Source: Burkholderiales bacterium (GTDB lineage Bacteria > Pseudomonadota > Gammaproteobacteria > Burkholderiales > Burkholderiaceae_C). Taken from it: 64,000 nucleotides of DNA. Position numbers and translations under genes: made by a program. Shown here piece by piece: positions 58,772 to 64,000 of this stretch. The stretch's first letter is position 1. Each line of letters opens with the position of its first letter. Below the pieces are notes generated by a model that had not been told where the DNA came from, did no database searches, and was given only the letters and a program-made list of their open reading frames with translations. The stretch is from contig CP070653.1 in NCBI GenBank assembly GCA_020354665.1, positions 2,485,880 to 2,549,879 on the forward strand, in the 5' to 3' direction.

Positions 58772-59587
58772 CTACCAGACGCGCCACCAGGGACGACTGG
58801 CAGCGCGATAACCGTCGGTCAGGAAGGCGCTGTCGGGGTAGTTCTGGCGCAGTACGCGCTCGGCGTCGCCCCGCAGCGGCTCCAGTCCGAGGCGTTCGTA
58901 GCTGATCATCATGATGAACAGCGCCTCCTCGTTGGACGGTGTCTGCGGAAACTCGGCTACCGCCTGCTGGGCCCGGTTCGCCGCCGCCACGTAGGCGCCG
59001 CGCCGATAGTAATAGCGCGCAACGTGCACCTCGTGCGCGGCCAGCGAATTGACGATGTAGTCCATGCGCAGCCGCGCGTCCGCCGTGTACTTCGAGGCCG
59101 GAAACTGCTCGACCAGCTGACGAAACGCCTGGTAGGCGTCGCGCGAGGCCTGCTGATCGCGCTCGGACAGGTCCTGGCCCGCCAGGCTGCCGAATACACC
59201 GAGGTTGTCGTTGAAATTGATCACGCCGCGCAGGTACATCGCGTAGTCGAGCGCGGGGCTGGACGGATGCAATTTGATGAAGCGATCGATCGTGGCGAGC
59301 GCCTGGGCGCGCTCACCGGTCCTCCAGTAAAGGTACGCGAGGTCGAGCTGGGCCTGTTGGGCGAGCAGCGTTCCTGCGCCGCGCCCCTCGACACGCTCGA
59401 GCTGCTTGATCGCCCGCTCGTAGCCCCCCGAGCTCATGTCCTCTTTCGCGTCTGCATACAATTTCTCGACGGGCGTATTGGCGAACTCGTCCTTCGGGGT
59501 CGAACTGCACGCCGCCAAGGCCAGCAGAAGGGGCAGCACAGCGGCGGGCATGCGCGCGCAGCGGCGCCGGACGCGCTTGAGAACCAT
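58772..59587 (-). CDS. bamD: Outer membrane assembly lipoprotein BamD
   Basis: 271 aa. Lipoprotein signal with lipobox LALAAC, then TPR-type repeats: YADAKEDMSSGGYERAIKQLERVE, YRTGERAQALATIDRFIKLHPSSP (variant), YRRGAYVAAANRAQQAVAEFPQTP. Component of the BAM complex that inserts beta-barrel proteins. Start ATG 59587 chosen to give a normal signal peptide. Divergent from rluD, a common pairing. Confidence 0.94.
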   Translation of the reverse strand: MVLKRVRRRCARMPAAVLPLLLALAACSSTPKDEFANTPVEKLYADAKEDMSSGGYERAIKQLERVEGRGAGTLLAQQAQLDLAYLYWRTGERAQALATIDRFIKLHPSSPALDYAMYLRGVINFNDNLGVFGSLAGQDLSERDQQASRDAYQAFRQLVEQFPASKYTADARLRMDYIVNSLAAHEVHVARYYYRRGAYVAAANRAQQAVAEFPQTPSNEEALFIMMISYERLGLEPLRGDAERVLRQNYPDSAFLTDGYRAASRPWWRVW

Positions 59588-59619
59588 GGAATTAGGGCGC
59601 CGCGCAGGCGCGCAGCGTG

Positions 59620-60630
59620 ATGTCGCAGACACGATCGAATTATAGGGAGCCACCCCGTGTCGGCACAGCGCCCGTCGCCCCGCCCGATGCCGACGAGGCG
59701 AACGAAGCCGAAGGCGGCGAATCCGAAGGCGAGCTTCGCTGCGCCGTGGTGAGCGATGCGCAAGCCTCCTGGCGACTCGATCGCTTCCTCGTTTCGATCG
59801 CCAGCGAGTTCTCCCGCAGCCATCTGCAGGGACTGATCGAGCGGAGGCACGTCCGTGTCGATGGCCTGGTGCAGCAGCAGGCCGCGCGGCGCGTGCGTCC
59901 CGGTCAACGCATCGAGATCGAGCTCGTGCCCACCGCGCAGAGCGTGGCGTATCGCGCCGAGCCGATCGCGCTGGCCGTCGTCTACGAGGACGAGCATCTG
60001 CTCGTGCTCGACAAGCCCGCCGGGATGGTCGTGCATCCCGCGGCCGGCAATTGGTCCGGAACCTTGCTCAACGCGCTGCTTGCCCACCACGCGGGCGCAG
60101 CCATGCTGCCCCGCGCGGGCATCGTTCATCGCCTGGACAAGGACACGTCGGGACTGATCGTCGTGGCCAAGACGCCCGAGGCGGCGATGTCGCTTGCGCG
60201 CGCGATCGCCGCGCGCGAGGTCGGGCGCGAGTACCTTGCGCTGGCCCACGGCGTGCCTGCGCAGGCCTCGTTCGCGATCGATGCACCGATCGGGCGCGAT
60301 CCGGTCCGGCGCGTGCGCATGGCCGTCGTGGCGGGTGGACGTCCGGCGCGAACCGACGTTGAGCTCGTGGCGGCCTCCGACGGTTTCAGCGCGCTGCGAT
60401 GCCGGCTGCACACCGGTCGCACCCACCAGATCCGTGTGCATCTGGCATCGCGCGGGCTACCGCTGGTGGGCGATACGCTCTACGGGGGGGTGCCCGCGCT
60501 GGGGATGGTGCGGCAGGCATTGCACGCGGCGCGCCTGCTGCTGAGCCACCCAGTCAGCAACGAGGCGATGCATTTCGAGGCCCCGCTGCCCGCCGACATG
60601 GCTGCCGCATGGCGCGCGGTGTGTGGCTGA
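59620..60630 (+). CDS. rluD: 23S rRNA pseudouridine synthase RluD
   Basis: 336 aa from ATG 59620. N-terminal S4 domain (about 55-115: RLDRFLVSIASEFSRSHLQGLIERRHVRVDG in two helices) and catalytic domain with Asp in HRLDKDTSGLIVVAK. Makes pseudouridines in helix 69 of 23S rRNA. The first about 40 residues are acidic and not conserved; GTG 59746 is an alternative start that would remove them and clear the bamD promoter. Confidence 0.9.
   Translation: MSQTRSNYREPPRVGTAPVAPPDADEANEAEGGESEGELRCAVVSDAQASWRLDRFLVSIASEFSRSHLQGLIERRHVRVDGLVQQQAARRVRPGQRIEIELVPTAQSVAYRAEPIALAVVYEDEHLLVLDKPAGMVVHPAAGNWSGTLLNALLAHHAGAAMLPRAGIVHRLDKDTSGLIVVAKTPEAAMSLARAIAAREVGREYLALAHGVPAQASFAIDAPIGRDPVRRVRMAVVAGGRPARTDVELVAASDGFSALRCRLHTGRTHQIRVHLASRGLPLVGDTLYGGVPALGMVRQALHAARLLLSHPVSNEAMHFEAPLPADMAAAWRAVCG
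59639..59644 (-). promoter_or_regulatory. -10 box of bamD
   Basis: Perfect TATAAT on the minus strand, 51 bases before the bamD ATG. It lies inside the first codons of rluD if rluD starts at 59620. Confidence 0.5.
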
Positions 60631-60896
60631 GGCGCGCGGCATTGACGACGCGAGGGCGGTACAATACGGCCTGGTCGAACTGGCGCCGGCGCGCCGGGGC
60701 GACGTGACAGTGACCTCCGCGCTGCGGAGTGATTCAGGGCAGCCCGACTGGACGACTATTGCGGGCTGTGGATTCCGGACCCCGGCGTGCGATGCGAACC
60801 GCGTGGCGCTTCAGCGCTGCGCTGGAGATGGGGCCGACGAACCCGAACGTCCATGCACCGCCGACCGCAATCGGCGACGAATGTGAACCCGATCGG
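60631..60896. other. Gap between rluD and scpB
   Basis: 266 bases. No scpA or other gene is seen. TACAAT (60660-60665) could be a -10. A 7-bp inverted repeat CAGCCCG/CGGGCTG (60740-60768) may be a leader hairpin before scpB. Confidence 0.45.
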
Positions 60897-61694
60897 ATGA
60901 ATACCCAGGATGCCAAGCGCGTCCTCGAGACCGCGCTCATCTGCGCTGCGCAGCCGCTCTCGCTGCGCGAACTGAGAACCTTGTTCGAAGATCGCATCGG
61001 CGCGGACACGCTGCGTGCGTTACTCGACGAGCTGGCAGTCGACTGGCGGCATCGCGGCGTCGAACTCGTCGCGCTTGCTGGCGGATGGCGCTTTCAGAGC
61101 CGCCCCGAGATGCGCGAATACCTCGACCGCCTGAATCCCGAGAAGCCGCCGAAGTACTCGCGCGCGGTCCTCGAGACGCTGGCGATCATCGCCTACCGAC
61201 AACCGGTGACGCGTGGCGACATTGAGGACATTCGCGGCGTCGCGGTGGGCACCCCGATCATCAAGCAGCTCGAGGACCGTGGCTGGGTCGAGGTGGTCGG
61301 GTATCGCGAGGCGCCGGGGCGTCCCGCGCTGTACGCAACGACGCGTCACTTCCTCGATGATCTCGGCCTCGCGAGCCTGGAGGATTTGCCGCCGCTCGAC
61401 GGCATACCCGCTTCGCAGGCCTTGATGGATGTGCTGCCCGAGCAGGGCTCGTTGCTGGAGAGGGCGGCCACGCCAGCGAGCGGCGACCCGAGCGGCAGGT
61501 CGGTTGTCGAAGCTGATCTGGATGGCGCAGGGTCGCCAGAGGACGTACCGACTGATTTGGCGCAGCCGACGGCGGGTGACGATGTGCAGGCCAGTCAAGG
61601 GCGTTCCACGCTGTCGCCGCCCAGCGAGGTGTCTGACCGATCCGCCACCGGCACGGCCCTCATGGCCGCATCCATCCCAGATTCCCAGCCCTGA
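60897..61694 (+). CDS. scpB: SMC-ScpB segregation and condensation protein B
   Basis: 265 aa. Two winged-helix domains: [21 protein letters not shown], and [31 protein letters not shown], the ScpB hallmark, to about residue 185. The last about 80 residues are low-complexity and not conserved. Bridges SMC for chromosome compaction. ScpA is usually nearby but is not in the window. Followed by rluB 17 bases on. Confidence 0.92.
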   Translation: MNTQDAKRVLETALICAAQPLSLRELRTLFEDRIGADTLRALLDELAVDWRHRGVELVALAGGWRFQSRPEMREYLDRLNPEKPPKYSRAVLETLAIIAYRQPVTRGDIEDIRGVAVGTPIIKQLEDRGWVEVVGYREAPGRPALYATTRHFLDDLGLASLEDLPPLDGIPASQALMDVLPEQGSLLERAATPASGDPSGRSVVEADLDGAGSPEDVPTDLAQPTAGDDVQASQGRSTLSPPSEVSDRSATGTALMAASIPDSQP

Positions 61695-61711
61695 GCGTCA
61701 GCGAGGCAAGC

Positions 61712-63454
61712 ATGAAACCCGAAGAGATTTCCGTCATGGCCCCTGCAGACGACGAGGCGGGCCCAAGCGAAAAGCCGCGCGCGCGCAGAGCACGGGCGAC
61801 CCAGCCAGTCGGTGATGTGCCCTCCGCAGGTGCAGACCCGGCCGACGCAGGGCGCGAGCAGGTGCACGAGGCCGGTGGCGCGGCGCCTCACGGTACGGGG
61901 GACCAGGCGCCGGCGCCTGATGGGAGTGGCTCCGCGGAGGCTGTGGCCGCATCGGATACCGGCGCTGACGCTTTGTCGGCGCCATCTGCAGAGGGCGGCG
62001 GGCGCCGCCGCAAGCGCCGGCGCCGCGGCAAGGACCGCGGACGCGATGGCGCATCGGCCCGACCGGACCAGGCTGGCGATGTCGGACGATCTCCGCCTCA
62101 GGGACGCGAACCCGTCTTGCAGGCCGATGCCCGGCGCACTGCCGAGGCCGAAGCTATGTTCGCCGAGGTGGCGAGTGGGGCGTTCGACGCTGGCGCGACC
62201 GAGGAGGGTGACGGTGAAGACGAAGCGTTGCCGGCCAAGCGCGTGCTGGCGCCGGAACCCGACGCGCCCAAGCTGCACAAGGTGCTGGCGCAGGCGGGCA
62301 TCGGCTCGCGGCGCGACATGGAGCAGCTCATTCTCGAAGGTCGCATCTCAGTCAACGGCGAGCCGGCGCACATTGGCCAGCGCATTTCGTGGGGTGACCA
62401 GGTCAAGGTCGCGGGCAAGCTGATCAAGGTCCGCATCGCGCCGCCGCCGGCGCGTGTGATCGCGTATCACAAGCCAGTGGGCGAAGTCGTGACACGCGAT
62501 GATCCGCAACAGCGCCCGACCGCATTTCGCCGCTTGCCGCGCCTGACGCAGGGCAAGTGGCAATCGGTGGGGCGTCTGGACATCAACACCGAGGGTCTGC
62601 TGCTGTTCACCAATTCCGGTGAGCTGGCGCACCAGTTGATGCACCCGCGCTTCGGCGTGGAGCGGGAGTACGCCGTGCGCGTGCTCGGCATCCTTGACGA
62701 TGAGGCGCGTGCGCGGCTGCTCGAAGGAGTCGACGTCGACGGCCAGCGCGCCGCGTTTCAAGCGATCACCGATGGCGGTGGCGAAGGAGCCAATCACTGG
62801 TACCGCGTCGTCATTAGCGAGGGACGCAATCGCGAAGTGCGCAGGCTGTTCGATGCAGTCGGTTTGACGGTGAGCCGGCTGATCCGTATCCGTTATGGCA
62901 ACGTCGTGTTGCCGCGCGGGCTGAGGCGAGGCGAATGGGTCGACTTGGGCGAGGACGACGTCCGTCTGATACGTCGGCTCGTTGGCGCAGGCGCAGGCGC
63001 AGGCGCGGGCGCGGCCGGTCGCGAGTCCGGCCGCGACGACAAGGCCGGCCGAGGCGGCCGCCGGGGCAAGCGAGGCCGGGGGAGCAGTCCGGCGGCGTCA
63101 CGCCCGGCGCCCACCGCCGAGCCCGGAACGGTCGCGCTGCGCGCGCCGGCTGATCACGCGACTGACGTGTTCGACAGTCACGAGGACGATCTCGAACACC
63201 ACGGCCCGATCCCCAATCCGTTGCAGCAGACATTCGATCGCCGCTTCGTACAGGGTGGCCGCACGCCAGGTTTTACCGGTTTCGGCCGACCCGGTGCGGG
63301 CAACGCTCAGCGCAAGAAGGCCCCCTCGGAGGGGCCTGGCCAACGACAGCCAGACCCGATGCAGACGTCGGTGGGCTACATCGGCGCCGATGCCGTGTAC
63401 CGCAAGGCAGGCGGCGGTCGCCGTGGTCGTGGAGGCGGTCGCGGCGGTCGTTGA
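61712..63454 (+). CDS. rluB: 23S rRNA pseudouridine synthase RluB with long disordered tails
   Basis: 580 aa, about twice the E. coli length. Residues 1-180 are Ala/Gly/Asp-rich with a basic patch [16 protein letters not shown]4 domain about 188-235 ([20 protein letters not shown]); catalytic domain about 240-430 with the Asp in [15 protein letters not shown]; residues 430-580 are Gly/Arg-rich ending [14 protein letters not shown], an RGG-like RNA-binding tail. A short GCAGGC tandem repeat (about 62985-63010) codes an Ala-Gly run. Modifies 23S rRNA near the peptidyl-transferase centre. Confidence 0.92.
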   Translation: MKPEEISVMAPADDEAGPSEKPRARRARATQPVGDVPSAGADPADAGREQVHEAGGAAPHGTGDQAPAPDGSGSAEAVAASDTGADALSAPSAEGGGRRRKRRRRGKDRGRDGASARPDQAGDVGRSPPQGREPVLQADARRTAEAEAMFAEVASGAFDAGATEEGDGEDEALPAKRVLAPEPDAPKLHKVLAQAGIGSRRDMEQLILEGRISVNGEPAHIGQRISWGDQVKVAGKLIKVRIAPPPARVIAYHKPVGEVVTRDDPQQRPTAFRRLPRLTQGKWQSVGRLDINTEGLLLFTNSGELAHQLMHPRFGVEREYAVRVLGILDDEARARLLEGVDVDGQRAAFQAITDGGGEGANHWYRVVISEGRNREVRRLFDAVGLTVSRLIRIRYGNVVLPRGLRRGEWVDLGEDDVRLIRRLVGAGAGAGAGAAGRESGRDDKAGRGGRRGKRGRGSSPAASRPAPTAEPGTVALRAPADHATDVFDSHEDDLEHHGPIPNPLQQTFDRRFVQGGRTPGFTGFGRPGAGNAQRKKAPSEGPGQRQPDPMQTSVGYIGADAVYRKAGGGRRGRGGGRGGR

Positions 63455-63498
63455 CGAGCGGCCGGCCGGCGAGGCGGATCGCGATCGGACCCCAACCC

Positions 63499-63504
63499 TA
63501 CAAT
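63499..63504 (+). promoter_or_regulatory. Possible -10 box of ndk
   Basis: TACAAT in the 90-base gap after rluB, 40 bases before the ndk ATG; CAGGAGAG RBS follows. Confidence 0.35.
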
Positions 63505-63544
63505 TCCACGCTTTTGGCAGAACCCCGATTCAGGAGAGACTTTC

Positions 63545-63970
63545 ATGGTGCTCGAACGCACGCTGTCGATCATCAAGCCCGATGCGGTAGCGAAGAACGT
63601 GATCGGACAGATCTACGCTCGCTTCGAGCGTGCCGGCCTGAAAGTCGTAGCGGCCAAGATGGTCCATCTGTCCCGTCTCGAAGCGCAGGCTTTCTACGCA
63701 GTGCACAAGGATCGCCCATTCTTCAACGACCTGGTCGAGTTCATGATCTCGGGTCCAGTGATGGTCCAGGTGCTCGAGGGCGAGGATGCGATCGCGAAGA
63801 ATCGCGAGTTGATGGGCGCGACCGATCCGAAGAAGGCCGCCAAGGGGACAATTCGGGCGGACTTCGCCGAAAGCATCGACGCCAACGCGGTGCACGGCTC
63901 GGATGCGGCCGACACCGCGGCGGCGGAGGTGGCCTTCTTCTTTGCGCGTATGAACATCTACAGCCGCTGA
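63545..63970 (+). CDS. ndk: Nucleoside diphosphate kinase
   Basis: 141 aa, full length. Transfers gamma-phosphate between NTPs and NDPs through phospho-His117 in NAVHGSDA. Start [14 protein letters not shown] is standard. In betaproteobacteria ndk often begins a run toward rlmN and ispG; the window ends 30 bases later with no further gene visible. Confidence 0.97.
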   Translation: MVLERTLSIIKPDAVAKNVIGQIYARFERAGLKVVAAKMVHLSRLEAQAFYAVHKDRPFFNDLVEFMISGPVMVQVLEGEDAIAKNRELMGATDPKKAAKGTIRADFAESIDANAVHGSDAADTAAAEVAFFFARMNIYSR

Positions 63971-64000
63971 GGCCAGGGCTCGGCCGGCGCGGTTTCTCGT

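Noticed and set aside
60631-60896. Possible broken scpA before scpB
   Set aside because: No ScpA-like segment in any plus-strand frame; the gap is too short and appears non-coding.
62985-63012. GCAGGC tandem repeats as a possible regulatory microsatellite
   Set aside because: Only about four units, in frame within rluB, coding Ala-Gly in a disordered tail; too short to argue for phase variation.

Overview
The window is about 64 kb of dense, high-GC (roughly 65-70%) bacterial chromosome. Gene families and local orders point to a betaproteobacterium of the order Burkholderiales: dapC-dapD-pilU-dapE, tRNA-Leu-tig-clpP-clpX-lon, sucA-sucB-lpdA, ilvB-ilvH-ilvC-pssA-leuA, hpnC-hpnD-hpnE, and the sigma factor/DUF3619/DUF3106/RDD block. 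I cannot assign a family or genus. I see no prophage, insertion sequence, integrase, CRISPR array or rRNA operon. Nearly everything is core metabolism or cell maintenance.

Layout. 1-7.7 kb (minus strand): lysine/diaminopimelate synthesis with pilU inside the operon, a UspA-hemerythrin fusion, an EamA permease, and an alkylation-repair pair (Ogt and an AdaA-AlkA fusion). 7.8-11.6 kb (plus): phosphomannomutase, a heptosyltransferase and Kdo transferase (LPS core). 11.7-14.6 kb: a K+-independent H+-pumping pyrophosphatase facing a soluble pyrophosphatase. 14.7-20.8 kb: M16 peptidase, a GNAT-like protein, NadE, PII. 20.8-24.2 kb (minus): sigma factor, DUF3619, DUF3106, RDD, DgkA, LOG. 24.4-30.9 kb (plus): branched-chain amino acid synthesis with pssA. 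31-36 kb: D,D-endopeptidase, IclR regulator, squalene synthesis (hpnCDE). 36.8-43.4 kb: tRNA-Leu, trigger factor, ClpP, ClpX, Lon, then tRNA-Gly, tRNA-Cys and tRNA-Leu. 43.6-48.2 kb: electron-transfer flavoprotein, acyl-CoA dehydrogenase, NMO-like flavoprotein. 48.4-55.7 kb: 2-oxoglutarate dehydrogenase complex with a small PspC protein, then ZapE. 55.7-64 kb: PP2C phosphatase, a DUF465 protein, DinG-type helicase, BamD, RluD, ScpB, RluB, Ndk.

The novelty lies mainly in regulation and small structural oddities. The strongest items are: a leucine-rich leader peptide and attenuator before leuA (29166-29295); a structured 5' UTR before sucA that fits the Burkholderiales sucA RNA motif; a structured gap before ilvH; intrinsic terminators after each gene of a three-tRNA cluster and between etfA and its downstream acyl-CoA dehydrogenase; several genes whose -10 box sits 6-9 bases before the start codon with no Shine-Dalgarno (possible leaderless mRNAs); and a sigma factor operon that looks like sigma, membrane anti-sigma and periplasmic sensor built from uncharacterised families. 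Some enzymes have altered motifs: AlkA hairpin, heptosyltransferase active site, and DEAQ in DinG. All functional calls come from reading motifs in the translated sequence; no database search was run.
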